64,000 nt of DNA, from positions 1 to 64,000 of the forward strand of contig NZ_NFLF01000013.1 of NCBI RefSeq assembly GCF_002160765.1, given 5' to 3'. Source of the stretch: Lachnoclostridium sp. An138. GTDB lineage: Bacteria; Bacillota; Clostridia; Lachnospirales; Lachnospiraceae. Positions 8,817 through 17,107 of this stretch are shown piece by piece (positions within the stretch are counted from its first letter, which is position 1; each line of letters begins with the position of its first letter). The position numbers were made by a program, and so were the translations under genes. Under the pieces are notes generated by a model, which was given only the letters and a program-made list of their open reading frames with translations, searched no databases and had not been told where the DNA came from.

Positions 8817-9670
8817 GTTACTGGAATCCAAATTTCACTGTATGCGTAGTTGGGCTTTTTGTCGTCCATTTTTGTAAAAGAGAAAGAAAACGGCTCTGCC
8901 AGTTCATAATCTGCCGTCATAAACCATTCGGAGTAGATTCTTGCCATTGTATCCTGCAAAGTAAACGGGAAGATTCCTTCATTTGGAAAAACTGCCCACG
9001 TATGAGCTTTAACAGGAAATGTGTCCAGATTACTGCTAATGTCATTTTTAGTTGTTAAAACTCCAATTAAATGCGTTAATTCACCAGCTTCTTCAAGAAA
9101 GTTCGTATCTGATTCATAGGAAACATTTACAGTTTCATATGGCTCAATGTTTTGCAACCGGTGCATTTCTTCTTTCTGTTCCTGTGTTATGCTTTGTGCC
9201 AGTTCCAAAATAGCGTTGTTTACTCCCTCATATTGTAACGGCACTCGTTTACTTACACCTGCAAACGTAAAAGCAGGTTTTTCAACAATTTTATATTCCA
9301 TTAAAGTTCCTCCCTTCATAGTTACAACAAATTGTAACTTTTGGCATGATTTACATTGTTTCAACTTTGCGACTTGTGACGGTAAGATACCGCTCCATTT
9401 TTTAAAGGCACGTGTAAATCCGTCTACGGATTGATACCCATATTGATAAGCGACATCTGTTACCTGCGCCCCCTGCAACAATTCTTTGTTAGCTTCTGAA
9501 AGTCGTCTGTTTTTTACATACTCATTCAGCGTCATATTGGTAAGCGCAAAAAATATTTTTCTAAAATGATAATCTGAAACATTTATATGCTCAGAAATCT
9601 TCTCAAGTAAAAACTCGTCCTCCAGGTGCGCTTCAATATAGTCCATCGCGTCATTCAATTTCTTTAACAC
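8804..9670 (-). CDS. AraC-family regulator with GyrI-like effector domain
   Basis: A 288-residue transcription factor. Residues 1-110 form the two AraC-type helix-turn-helix motifs (LLEKISEHINVSDYHFRK, then VTDVAYQYGYQSVDGFTRAF), and residues 125-288 form a GyrI-like small-molecule-binding domain, as in Rob or BmrR-type drug sensors. The GTG at 9670 is chosen because GGAGGGG lies just upstream and no ATG of this frame has one. It lies downstream of the tetracycline gene on the same strand and may sense a drug or metabolite; its target is unknown. Confidence 0.85.
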   Translation of the reverse strand: MLKKLNDAMDYIEAHLEDEFLLEKISEHINVSDYHFRKIFFALTNMTLNEYVKNRRLSEANKELLQGAQVTDVAYQYGYQSVDGFTRAFKKWSGILPSQVAKLKQCKSCQKLQFVVTMKGGTLMEYKIVEKPAFTFAGVSKRVPLQYEGVNNAILELAQSITQEQKEEMHRLQNIEPYETVNVSYESDTNFLEEAGELTHLIGVLTTKNDISSNLDTFPVKAHTWAVFPNEGIFPFTLQDTMARIYSEWFMTADYELAEPFSFSFTKMDDKKPNYAYSEIWIPVTKKE

Positions 9671-9860
9671 ATTGCCCCTCCTTCCGAATAGGAATATCAC
9701 AATTTAGAAAGATATGCTCGACATTAGCATACAAAATTAGTCGGGTTATAAATAAAGGCCGTTTGCTCAATATAAGTTTACACAAAACCGACTTGAAAAC
9801 AAAACTAACATAGACTCTCCTTATATTCAAAGATTTTTATCCGTGATAACGCACAAAATA

Positions 9861-11780
9861 TTACGTTATTTTCTGAAACATATGCCGAACCTTATCTAAA
9901 CGGCTGTTAGGACGGCGTGGCTGCAATACAGGCTCCCCGGAAATTTCTTGGTACCCTTTTAATTCGGTAAGGCAGACGCTTCTCCCATTTGTATAAAAAT
10001 TTAAATCATTCCTATATTCGCCGATGCAGCGGGCGGGGATTTCTCCCGTAAAAATAACTTCATCATTTTTAAGCAAGGTTGATTCAATCACTGCACAATA
10101 CTTCGGTGCGTCATTATAAGCCCGTGAAATATATTCCTGCGGTGCAAAAAGGGTAAAGGAAAGGTATGGTTCCAATAATTGTGTTCCTGCTCTTTTCAAT
10201 GCCTGTTCTAACACGATAGGAGCAAGGGAACGAAAATCTGCGGGGGTACTAACTGGACTGTAATAAACTCCATAGTCAAAACAAATTTCACAATCTGTCA
10301 CTTCCCAACCGTATAAGCCTTGCTCCATTCCATAACGCACCCCTTCCATAACGGCATTTTGAAAACTTTGGTTTAAATAGCCGAGAGATACTTTGCTTTT
10401 AAACCGGGTTCCACTTCCGGCAGGAAGTGGCGTTACAGTTAAGCCAATGGATGCCCAAAACGGATTCGGCGGCACTTCAATATGAATCGTGTAACTGGCT
10501 GTTTTTAATGGCCTTTCCAGATAAATGACCGTAGGTTCTTTCACATTTATGTTCACATGGTATCGCTCTACTAACAGAGAGCATACAACCTCTAACTGGA
10601 CTTTTCCTAAAAAAGAAATGATGATTTCATGCGTTATCGTATCCACATAGTAATGCAACAGCGGATCTGTATCTGCAATTTCCGTCAGGGCATTCAGCAG
10701 GAGGTCTCTTTGTTCCTGATTTTGCGGCTCCACCGTCGTCCGAAGCAAAGGAATCGGATTTTTTTCCCATGCCTTGCGCGGCAAAAGTTCTACATTTCCG
10801 AGAGTATCATTCAGCTTCAGAGTGTCATTGGTCAAAATAACAATTTCTCCGCAACAGGCTGTGTCCGCCGGTATAATCTCTCCGTTTGACGGAATCCTCA
10901 TTTCTGTGATTTTTAGTTTTTGATTTTGGGGCAGGAGAATCGTATCCCGTAAATGAAGTGTCCCGCTGTATAACCGCAAATAAACGAGCCGCTTTTTCTG
11001 GTCTGTGTACTCGATTTTAAAAACGCTTCCGCATAGCTCGGATTGATCGTTGTCCGCACCAGAAGTAAATGTTTCTGCAATCACTTCAATCAGCTTTTCA
11101 GTTCCGATATTGTTCTTTGCACTCCCATGATAAATAGGAAACAGGGAACCGTTTTGCATTCTTCTGCATTTCTCCCTCTGTAAATCTTGTATTTTCAAAG
11201 GTTCCCCCGCAATATATTTTTCCAAAAGTTCATCATTTCCAGCAATAATAGAATCCCATTTTTCTATATCCTCAATGTCTGTCAGAGACACTTCCGGAGT
11301 GAGCGAAACATCTTGCATAACCATGACATCATCAGAAAGTTTTTCTCTGATATTTTGATAAACGCTCTGTAAGTCAATGCCCTCCTGGTCTATCTTATTT
11401 ACAAAAATAATCGTTGGGATTTTCATTTTCTGGAGCGCATGGAACAGTACCCGTGTTTGTGCCTGCACGCCGTCCTTTGCGGAAACTACTAAAATTGCTC
11501 CGTCAAGAACAGCAAGTGAGCGATATACTTCCGCCAAAAAGTCCATATGGCCGGGGGTATCGACAATATTGATCTTATAATTCTTCCAGCCGAAAGAAGT
11601 GACGGCCGTTTGAATGGTAATCCCACGCTGGCGTTCCAACAGCATGGTGTCTGTCCGCGTTGTTCCCTTATCTACACTCCCTAATTCCGGAACGGCTCCG
11701 CTGGTATAGAGCAGGCTTTCTGTCAAAGTCGTTTTTCCTGCGTCTACATGAGCAAGAATGCCGATATTGATTATTTTCAT
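9861..11780 (-). CDS. Tetracycline resistance ribosomal protection protein, Tet(W)/Tet(32)/Tet(O) group
   Basis: An EF-G-like GTPase that releases tetracycline from the ribosome. Its 639 residues equal the length of Tet(M), Tet(O), Tet(W) and Tet(32). The GTPase motifs are AHVDAGKTT (G1), DTPGH (G3) and NKID (G4), followed by EF-G-like domains and a C-terminus [16 protein letters not shown]. From memory the ends look most like Tet(W), with other stretches nearer Tet(O) or Tet(M), so the exact class, or a mosaic, must be settled by alignment. The start MKIINIGI at 11780 follows GGAGG. A leader peptide and terminator upstream indicate attenuation control. Confidence 0.95.
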   Translation of the reverse strand: MKIINIGILAHVDAGKTTLTESLLYTSGAVPELGSVDKGTTRTDTMLLERQRGITIQTAVTSFGWKNYKINIVDTPGHMDFLAEVYRSLAVLDGAILVVSAKDGVQAQTRVLFHALQKMKIPTIIFVNKIDQEGIDLQSVYQNIREKLSDDVMVMQDVSLTPEVSLTDIEDIEKWDSIIAGNDELLEKYIAGEPLKIQDLQREKCRRMQNGSLFPIYHGSAKNNIGTEKLIEVIAETFTSGADNDQSELCGSVFKIEYTDQKKRLVYLRLYSGTLHLRDTILLPQNQKLKITEMRIPSNGEIIPADTACCGEIVILTNDTLKLNDTLGNVELLPRKAWEKNPIPLLRTTVEPQNQEQRDLLLNALTEIADTDPLLHYYVDTITHEIIISFLGKVQLEVVCSLLVERYHVNINVKEPTVIYLERPLKTASYTIHIEVPPNPFWASIGLTVTPLPAGSGTRFKSKVSLGYLNQSFQNAVMEGVRYGMEQGLYGWEVTDCEICFDYGVYYSPVSTPADFRSLAPIVLEQALKRAGTQLLEPYLSFTLFAPQEYISRAYNDAPKYCAVIESTLLKNDEVIFTGEIPARCIGEYRNDLNFYTNGRSVCLTELKGYQEISGEPVLQPRRPNSRLDKVRHMFQKIT

Positions 11781-11812
11781 GTGTTTGTCCTCCATTCAGC
11801 CCCCAAAGGGCA

Positions 11813-11850
11813 TAAAAATCCCCAGCAGCAAAATACTTTTACCGCTGGGG
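11813..11850 (-). terminator. Attenuator hairpin in the tet leader
   Basis: Read on the minus strand, CCCCAGC (arm 11,844-11,850) pairs with GCTGGGG (arm 11,820-11,826) and is followed by ATTTTTAT, a short rho-independent terminator just before the tet ribosome site. Leaders of tet(M)/tet(O)-type genes use such terminators, opened when ribosomes on the leader peptide respond to tetracycline. The mechanism here is inferred from that precedent. Confidence 0.75.
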
Positions 11851-12013
11851 ATATAGCGAATAGACATACACATACATACAACGCACTGCAAGCAGCGGTC
11901 GCTCTTTTGATATGTCAAATATATAAGGCAAAAGTATTCTTAAAAAGGGTACAAAAAACTAAGCCCCTTGCAAGGGACGGTTACAATTCTTTGTTCCCAC
12001 TATTTGATTATAG

Positions 12014-12037
12014 TTAATTAAGAATACCTTGCCGCAT
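12014..12037 (-). CDS. tet leader peptide (7 residues)
   Basis: The short frame encodes MRQGILN and stops. A good ribosome site, AAGGAG (12,046-12,051), lies eight bases before the ATG, and a TATAAT box lies about 30 bases upstream. It sits about 230 bases before the tet gene and ahead of the attenuator, as expected for a translated control peptide. It is too short for normal gene finders. Confidence 0.75.
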   Translation of the reverse strand: MRQGILN

Positions 12038-12066
12038 ATTTTTAACTCCTTACTTGGAATAGAAAT

Positions 12067-12072
12067 ATTATA
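12067..12072 (-). promoter_or_regulatory. -10 box of the tet promoter
   Basis: A perfect TATAAT on the minus strand lies 29 bases before the leader-peptide start. The -35 region at the proper spacing is T-rich (TTTCTT) and weak, so the promoter assignment rests mainly on the -10 box and position. Confidence 0.6.
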
Positions 12073-12155
12073 GCATATCGGCATTGAAAAAGAAAGTCCT
12101 GAAACAAAATTTACGGAATAGTAGGCTGCTGTCTATCAATCTCTTGTGTGTTTCT

Positions 12156-12296
12156 TTATGACACATGAGCATTCGCGCCGGGGTTGTCGTTGCCGTAACC
12201 TTCCAGCAGGTTGATGACGCCCCAGATGCCCAGACCGGCACCGAGGGCGATAACGAGGGTCTGAAGAACGGTGATAGCCTGATTGAAAAATGCCAT
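12156..12296 (-). pseudogene. Maff2-family membrane peptide, 3' truncated
   Basis: The frame from ATG 12,296 reads MAFFNQAITVLQTLVIALG, then GIWGVINLLEGYGNDNPGAN, and stops after AHVS (46 residues). This is the conserved first part of Maff2 proteins, which sit beside VirD4 and VirB6 genes and carry two hydrophobic segments. The second segment is missing. The family match breaks near 12,170, where the tet-associated sequence begins. It is thus a junction scar from the event that joined the resistance segment and removed the VirB genes. Confidence 0.75.
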
Positions 12297-12352
12297 ATAC
12301 AAAATTAGCCGGAATCATTTGAAAAGGTTGATTTAGTCATTCATAGGCATAC

Positions 12353-12413
12353 AAAAGCCGGAACAATCTGCCGCCCGGTTTCCGGGGGCTGATTCCGGCT
12401 GTCCTCCTTTTTT
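12353..12413. terminator. Hairpin between VirD4 and Maff2 genes
   Basis: AGCCGGAA (12,356-12,363) and TTCCGGCT (12,393-12,400) form the outer stem, with CCCGGTTTCCGGG inside. A T run follows on the plus strand, and only four T's follow on the minus strand. It may terminate or attenuate transcription from VirD4 into Maff2. Between 12,414 and 12,510 only short, unconvincing frames are seen. Confidence 0.45.
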
Positions 12414-12510
12414 CATTATTTTTTGGTGATTGTCCGCTTTGTACGCCAATGGCCCCAAAGGGGCGGTTGAGGCGGGTAGATACGATCACTCCTTTCACAG
12501 CGGAACAGAT

Positions 12511-14340
12511 TTACGCGCCCTCTGCGTCTACTTCGTACACATCGTAGACCTCGTTGGGCTTGAGTTTGAGCCGGGTGGACAGGAACGCCTCGATGTCAAA
12601 GGCATTCTTGGGGTCCGCGTCGGCGGTGTATGGGTAATTGGGGTGCTTGGTGATGTCGTACTTGTCCGAGAGGAAAGGCCGCACACCACGCAGCTGGAGG
12701 ATACACTTGCCGCCGTCCATGACGGCCAGTTCATCCTGGCTCATAAGCTCTTTGCCGAGCTTCTGGTAGTTGAGAGAGTGGGAGGTTTCCCGCCCACGGT
12801 TCTCGCCGGTGTTGTAGGTGTCGATGGTCTCCTTGCCCAGCACGGCGGCCAGCTCCTTGAGGGTGGTCGGCTCCTTGCCGCCCAGGAAGATGGAGGTATC
12901 CATGTTGCCGATGATGGTATCGGCGTTGTCCTTGTAAATAGCTTTGAGCTGGGACTGTGCTTGCAGCACCAGGCAGGCGGAAATCTCACGACTGCGGATG
13001 GTGGCGACCAGTTTCTCCAGCTTGGGAATCTGGCCGATGTTGGCGCACTCGTCAATGAGACACCGCACATGAACCGGCAGCCGCCCGCCGTACACATCGT
13101 CCGCTTTTTCGCAGAGCAGATTGAACAGCTGGGTGTAGCACATGGAGATCAGGAAGTTAAAGCTATCGTCGGTGTCACTCATAATGAGGAACAGGGCGGT
13201 TTTTTGGTCTCCCAGGGTGTCCAGCTCCAGCTCGTCGTAGGAAGTGACCTCCCGCAACTCCGCAATGTCGAACACGGCGAGGCGCGCGCCGCAGGAAATC
13301 AGAATGGATTTTGCGGTTTTGCCAGCAGCCAGCTTGTACTTCTTGTACTGGCGGACGGCGAAGTGGTTGGGCTTCTCCGCCTCCAGCGCGTCAAACATCA
13401 GGTCCACCGGGTTCTTGAACTCCTCGTCATCCTCCCGGACCTCCATCGCGTTGATGAACTCGATGAGGGTGGAGAAATTCTGTTCCTCCACCGGAGCCTC
13501 GTAGTGGATATACCCGATAAGGGCGCAGTACAGCAGCGTCTCCGCCTTGACCCAAAAATCGTCCCCGGCCTTGCCCTCTCCCTTGGTATTGGCGATCAGC
13601 GTCGTGACCAGCTTCAAAATGTCTTTCTCGCTGTGAATATACGAAAAAGGGTTGTAGTGCATACTTTTTTTGAAGTTGATGGTGTTGAGGACTTTGATCC
13701 GGTACGGCTCATAGATGACCTTGCCGCGCTTATCCTTCATGGGCTTGCCGTCCTTGCCCAGCTTGGGGGTGCCGCGCTGAAGCATTTTGCCGCACTCCAC
13801 CAGGATGGTGCCTTTGGGGTCTGTCACCACATAAGAGCTGTGCATCTGCATCAGGTTCGGCTTCAGCCAAAACCGGGTCTTGCCGGAACCGGAGCCGCCG
13901 ATCACCAGAACATTTTTGTTTCTGGCGGTCTTAGGGTCCTTGGGGCGGCTGTTCATGGTCAGGCTCTCGGTTTTCGTCAGAATCACATTGTTCTGGAACA
14001 CCGGGTCGATGTAAGGCGCGATGTCCTCATGGGTTCCCCATCGGGCGGACCCGTACTCCATGCCGTGGCGATACTTCTTGGCGTTCTTGCTTTTAAGATA
14101 GACCGCCAGCCGCAGGCCAGCGCCGCAGCACAGGCCCACCAGCAGGTCCAGGGGGTGCAGGCTGGGCCACCAGCTGGCCAGCGCCACCGGCAGCGTGGAG
14201 AAGAACGAGAGCATTTTTGCCGAAGCGTCCGCACCCACGGCCATCCGCCACGCCTCCCCGAAGTTGGTAGCAAACAGCCCCATCAGGATATAGGGCAAAT
14301 TCAGCAAAAGGGGCTTCTTGATGTCCAGCTGCTTTTTCAT
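12511..14340 (-). CDS. VirD4/TraG-family type IV coupling protein
   Basis: The ATPase that brings the relaxase-DNA complex to a type IV secretion channel. It has 609 residues with two N-terminal membrane segments (about 12-30 and 48-75), Walker A GGSGSGKT at about residue 147 and Walker B CLIDECANIG at about residue 413. Length and motifs are complete. It is coupled to pcfB by a four-base overlap (ATGA). It is out of place in this element because the channel genes that normally follow Maff2 are missing; it could still serve mobilization through another element's channel. Confidence 0.93.
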   Translation of the reverse strand: MKKQLDIKKPLLLNLPYILMGLFATNFGEAWRMAVGADASAKMLSFFSTLPVALASWWPSLHPLDLLVGLCCGAGLRLAVYLKSKNAKKYRHGMEYGSARWGTHEDIAPYIDPVFQNNVILTKTESLTMNSRPKDPKTARNKNVLVIGGSGSGKTRFWLKPNLMQMHSSYVVTDPKGTILVECGKMLQRGTPKLGKDGKPMKDKRGKVIYEPYRIKVLNTINFKKSMHYNPFSYIHSEKDILKLVTTLIANTKGEGKAGDDFWVKAETLLYCALIGYIHYEAPVEEQNFSTLIEFINAMEVREDDEEFKNPVDLMFDALEAEKPNHFAVRQYKKYKLAAGKTAKSILISCGARLAVFDIAELREVTSYDELELDTLGDQKTALFLIMSDTDDSFNFLISMCYTQLFNLLCEKADDVYGGRLPVHVRCLIDECANIGQIPKLEKLVATIRSREISACLVLQAQSQLKAIYKDNADTIIGNMDTSIFLGGKEPTTLKELAAVLGKETIDTYNTGENRGRETSHSLNYQKLGKELMSQDELAVMDGGKCILQLRGVRPFLSDKYDITKHPNYPYTADADPKNAFDIEAFLSTRLKLKPNEVYDVYEVDAEGA

Positions 14341-14837
14341 CGTTCCAGCTCCTTCCGCTTGTTCCGGTCCACGACGGCGTGTTTCACCAGCTCTTTGAAC
14401 TGGCTCAGCTTTGCCAGCACGGACGGACGCTCTGTTTTTTGCGCCTTTCTGACCTTCTTGCCGGTGTACTCGGTAAAGGCAGCGGTCAGGGCATCCGCAT
14501 CCCGGCCTTTGAAAAAGATCAGGTACTTGGGCGGGGAGTTGCTGCGGTCCTTCTTCACCGCATAGTCCACGCCGTATTTCCGGGCGATCTTCTCAAACTC
14601 CTTGATGGAGGGGTCGGTGATCTCGATGTTGGAAACACCCTGATTCTGGCCGATCAGCTGTTTCACGGTCTGCTTGCCGTGGGGAATTACGGGGGTATCC
14701 CGGCTTTTCTGCTTTTGCAGCTTCTTTTCCTTGCGGTAGGCAAGGTACTTGGTGATGGCGGCTTTCAACAGCCGCCCGGTGAACTTCGTTCCGCTGACTG
14801 CCAGCGTCAAAGTCCTGTTTTCCACTTCCTCCTGCAT
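14337..14837 (-). CDS. PcfB-family (DUF3801) conjugation protein
   Basis: A 166-residue basic protein with a conserved central segment (TDPSIKEFEKIARKYGVDYA, then YLIFFKGRDADALTAAFTEY). PcfB proteins work with the coupling protein to recruit the relaxosome in Gram-positive conjugation systems. The gene lies immediately upstream of VirD4 and overlaps its start, the usual order. Confidence 0.85.
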   Translation of the reverse strand: MQEEVENRTLTLAVSGTKFTGRLLKAAITKYLAYRKEKKLQKQKSRDTPVIPHGKQTVKQLIGQNQGVSNIEITDPSIKEFEKIARKYGVDYAVKKDRSNSPPKYLIFFKGRDADALTAAFTEYTGKKVRKAQKTERPSVLAKLSQFKELVKHAVVDRNKRKELER

Positions 14838-14937
14838 TTTTCTCGCCTCCTTTCCACGGATTTTGCAGGGGTGGCGCTTGATACTAAGGCGGGACCACCA
14901 GCCGCCGCAGCAGGTGTTTCAGTATGGCAGGCTCCTT

Positions 14938-15249
14938 TCAGCGCAGCTGGTCGGAGCGGTCATAGTACAGATGGCCCTGGCGCACCTTGGCATGGCTGAG
15001 AATCTTGATGTGGCCCTTTTCCTGGTTCTCCAGGCTTTTCTGGTATCCGGCCTCCGTCAGAAACAGGCGGGTTCGTTCGCCTTTCCAGCCCACCGGGGAA
15101 TCATAGGTCAGCACATCGAAAATAATCATGTGCCGGGTGTCCTCGGCAAACCGCTCCAAATCCATGTAATCATGGCCGTGATAGTTCTGCGCCCCGGCCT
15201 TGAGGCGCATTTCCTCCATCAGCTGGCCCACAGTCTTACGCTCAGGCAT
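14938..15249 (-). CDS. Conserved element protein, paralogue of 16,820-17,095
   Basis: A 103-residue protein of unknown function. The segment RHMIIFDVLTYDSP through RTRLFLTEAGYQKSL and on to HAKVRQGHLY aligns with the same positions of the small protein at 16,820-17,095, so the two are diverged paralogues. No membrane segment or catalytic motif is evident. It overlaps the end of the next upstream gene by eight bases. It is probably an accessory transfer or maintenance protein. Confidence 0.65.
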   Translation of the reverse strand: MPERKTVGQLMEEMRLKAGAQNYHGHDYMDLERFAEDTRHMIIFDVLTYDSPVGWKGERTRLFLTEAGYQKSLENQEKGHIKILSHAKVRQGHLYYDRSDQLR

Positions 15250-15604
15250 GGCGTGCGCCTCCTTTCCCGCGCCCCTGGCCATTCACGGTCAAAATGCCGT
15301 CCAGGGTGGTGGCGGTGATCCGCAGGCGCTCGGCGGTGGCAATGTCATTCTTCACAGTCTCGTCGATACCGTGGCCGCAGACCACCAGCACATGGGACCG
15401 GCGCAGGTAGTCCCGCGCCATATCCAGCCCGTCCTTGTGTTCCTGGGGGATTTCGTCCTTCAGAAAAGTAGGCAGGAACAGCACCGGGCAGATGGGCGAA
15501 TACCCGGCGTCGTACACCTGGCGGCAGTAGGCCGCAGCGTTCTCGGCGTTCTCATACTGGCTGTTGCTCCAGGGAGCCGTAATGTAAGCAAGGGGTCGTT
15601 TCAT
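15242..15604 (-). CDS. Nucleoside-deoxyribosyltransferase-like (DUF4406/DUF7768-type) protein
   Basis: A 120-residue protein starting MKRPLAYITAPWS with ENAENAAAYCRQVYDAGYSP and later LRRSHVLVVCGHGID. The pattern of a strand ending in an AP-type loop, helix, and LVVCG strand resembles the Rossmann-like nucleoside 2-deoxyribosyltransferase superfamily and its DUF4406/DUF7768 relatives on mobile elements. The catalytic glutamate is not certain, so the enzyme activity is unproven. Confidence 0.6.
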   Translation of the reverse strand: MKRPLAYITAPWSNSQYENAENAAAYCRQVYDAGYSPICPVLFLPTFLKDEIPQEHKDGLDMARDYLRRSHVLVVCGHGIDETVKNDIATAERLRITATTLDGILTVNGQGRGKGGARHA

Positions 15605-15652
15605 GGCAAAATCCTTTCTCCCGGTGTGTCCGGGCAGCAGAAAAGCGGCTGT

Positions 15653-16525
15653 TTACCAGCCGCCTGCGTACATATCGTGGTTGACTTGTGCGGTGTAGTG
15701 ATTGCTGATCGTGGTCGGCGCATTGAACAGCACCGCAAGCAGATACTGCTTCATGTTGCGGATTTCGGTGGTATTGTTCCGCAGGCACTCCATGACAAAC
15801 TCGATGTGGGAGCTGTCCAGCTTCAAAAACCGGGAACGGACCACCTCATGGGGGAAGTCGCTGCCAGCGATCCGGGTGGTTTTCCGCTTGGCGCAGACGG
15901 TCTCCACCATCAGCTCCACGATCTCGTCCAGGTCCTCCCGGTAGGTGGTAAACTCCCGGCACAGGTGGTCATACTCGATGTTCTCCAAAATCAAATCCCG
16001 ATAACTTTCCATCTCTGAGACAGACATCGCATCCCTTCCTTTCCGTTCCGGCAGCTGTGCTGCCGCTGGCTCCCGGAAGGGAATGGAATCGGTACTTGAT
16101 CCCTGAGTAATTAATTTTTGGGTATTTGATTTCTCTATATTTAATTCTGCGGGCTTTTCCGTATCCGGTTTATCCAGATACGGGTTTTCCGTATCTGGTG
16201 AAGCCGTATCCGGCTGGGGCGTTTCCGGCTGCTGGGGCTGCTCATAGATGACATACTCGGTGTCGCTGATCCGACCCTGCCGGTCCCGCAGCTGGTGGCG
16301 CACGATGTAACCGGCGGTTTCCAGTTCCCGCAGCGCATTACCGATGGCGTCCACACCCTCCTTGCAGATTTTTGCAAGGCCACGGGTGGTATAGTTCCAG
16401 TCATCCGGCAGGGACAGCATCATGGAAAGCAACCCCTTGGCCTTCAGCGACAATTCATGGTTCCGCAGGTGATGATTACTCATTACCGTATAGTCGCGGG
16501 TTCTTTCAATCCGAAAGACCGCCAT
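15653..16525 (-). CDS. Helix-turn-helix replication-type protein (DUF6017-like)
   Basis: A 290-residue protein with an N-terminal winged helix (LSLKAKGLLSMMLSLP, then TTRGLAKICKEGVDAIGNAL), a proline- and threonine-rich linker (about residues 105-160) and a C-terminal DnaD/DUF6017-like helical part. Proteins of this build, with the phrase MAVFRIERTRDYTVMSNHHL, occur near parAB in gut ICEs and resemble phage replication initiators. The ATG at 16,525 has AGGAG eight bases upstream; an earlier in-frame GTG overlaps that site. Confidence 0.8.
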   Translation of the reverse strand: MAVFRIERTRDYTVMSNHHLRNHELSLKAKGLLSMMLSLPDDWNYTTRGLAKICKEGVDAIGNALRELETAGYIVRHQLRDRQGRISDTEYVIYEQPQQPETPQPDTASPDTENPYLDKPDTEKPAELNIEKSNTQKLITQGSSTDSIPFREPAAAQLPERKGRDAMSVSEMESYRDLILENIEYDHLCREFTTYREDLDEIVELMVETVCAKRKTTRIAGSDFPHEVVRSRFLKLDSSHIEFVMECLRNNTTEIRNMKQYLLAVLFNAPTTISNHYTAQVNHDMYAGGW

Positions 16526-16555
16526 TGACTTCACTCCTTCCTGTTCTCAGGGCAT

Positions 16556-16592
16556 GAAAAAAGCCACAATCTTTCGTGAAAAAGACTGTGGC
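16556..16592 (-). terminator. Rho-independent terminator
   Basis: On the minus strand GCCACAGTCTTT pairs with AAAGATTGTGGC, followed by six T's. It lies after the small gene at 16,595-16,792 and before the HTH gene, so it probably ends the parA-parB transcript. Confidence 0.75.
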
Positions 16593-16594
16593 GT

Positions 16595-16792
16595 TCAGCT
16601 GTTCTTGATTTTCGTGTTCTTCCGGGGCCGGTAGGGACGCTTGGGCAGCGGCGGCTGGTCGAACAACGATTCATGCCCCGAAAACGGGAGGGTCTGCAAA
16701 ACCCGGTCAATGTCGGTGGATTCCATGTCATATTGGGACTGGCAGTTTTCCCGGATAGCATCCTTGATGCTCTGGACAGTACACATATTCAT
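16595..16792 (-). CDS. Small conserved element protein, unknown function
   Basis: A 65-residue protein, MNMCTVQSIKD to a basic Pro/Arg-rich tail (RPYRPRKNTKIKNS). No domain is recognised. GGAAAGG lies just before two close ATG codons (16,792 and 16,786), and the second has the better spacing. It is the last gene of the parA-parB cluster, directly before a terminator. Confidence 0.55.
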   Translation of the reverse strand: MNMCTVQSIKDAIRENCQSQYDMESTDIDRVLQTLPFSGHESLFDQPPLPKRPYRPRKNTKIKNS

Positions 16793-16819
16793 TCCTTTCC
16801 TTTCGTAGTGATGATGGGT

Positions 16820-17095
16820 TTACGGGTGGCGGCGGCGCTTGTCCGGCTTGAAGTCGAGGACATGGCCCTCGATCACACGGGCATACCGCTTGATTTTGAT
16901 TTCCCGGCGCTTCTGGCTTACGAGGGCGGCCTGATACCCGTCCTCGGTGAGAAACAGCCGCATTTCATCGCCGGGGCTACCGTAGGAACAGGGACGCAGG
17001 ATGGAAAACTCGATCATCCAGCGGGTGTTATCCTGAAAACGCTCTACGGCCAAAATGTTGTGTCCTTTCAGCTCACGGGCTGAAATATCCCTCAT
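16820..17095 (-). CDS. Conserved element protein, paralogue of 14,938-15,249
   Basis: A 91-residue protein, MRDISARELKGHNILAVERF, with a core (MRLFLTEDGYQAAL, then YARVIEGHVLDF) shared with the protein at 14,938-15,249. Function unknown; no membrane segments. It lies 12 bases after parB and is likely co-transcribed with it. Confidence 0.65.
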   Translation of the reverse strand: MRDISARELKGHNILAVERFQDNTRWMIEFSILRPCSYGSPGDEMRLFLTEDGYQAALVSQKRREIKIKRYARVIEGHVLDFKPDKRRRHP

Positions 17096-17107
17096 AGGCG
17101 GCTCCTT

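Noticed and set aside
12430-14565. A 711-codon open frame on the plus strand
   Set aside because: It is antisense to VirD4 and the end of pcfB, whose Walker motifs are clear; the frame exists because GC-rich codons leave few stops.
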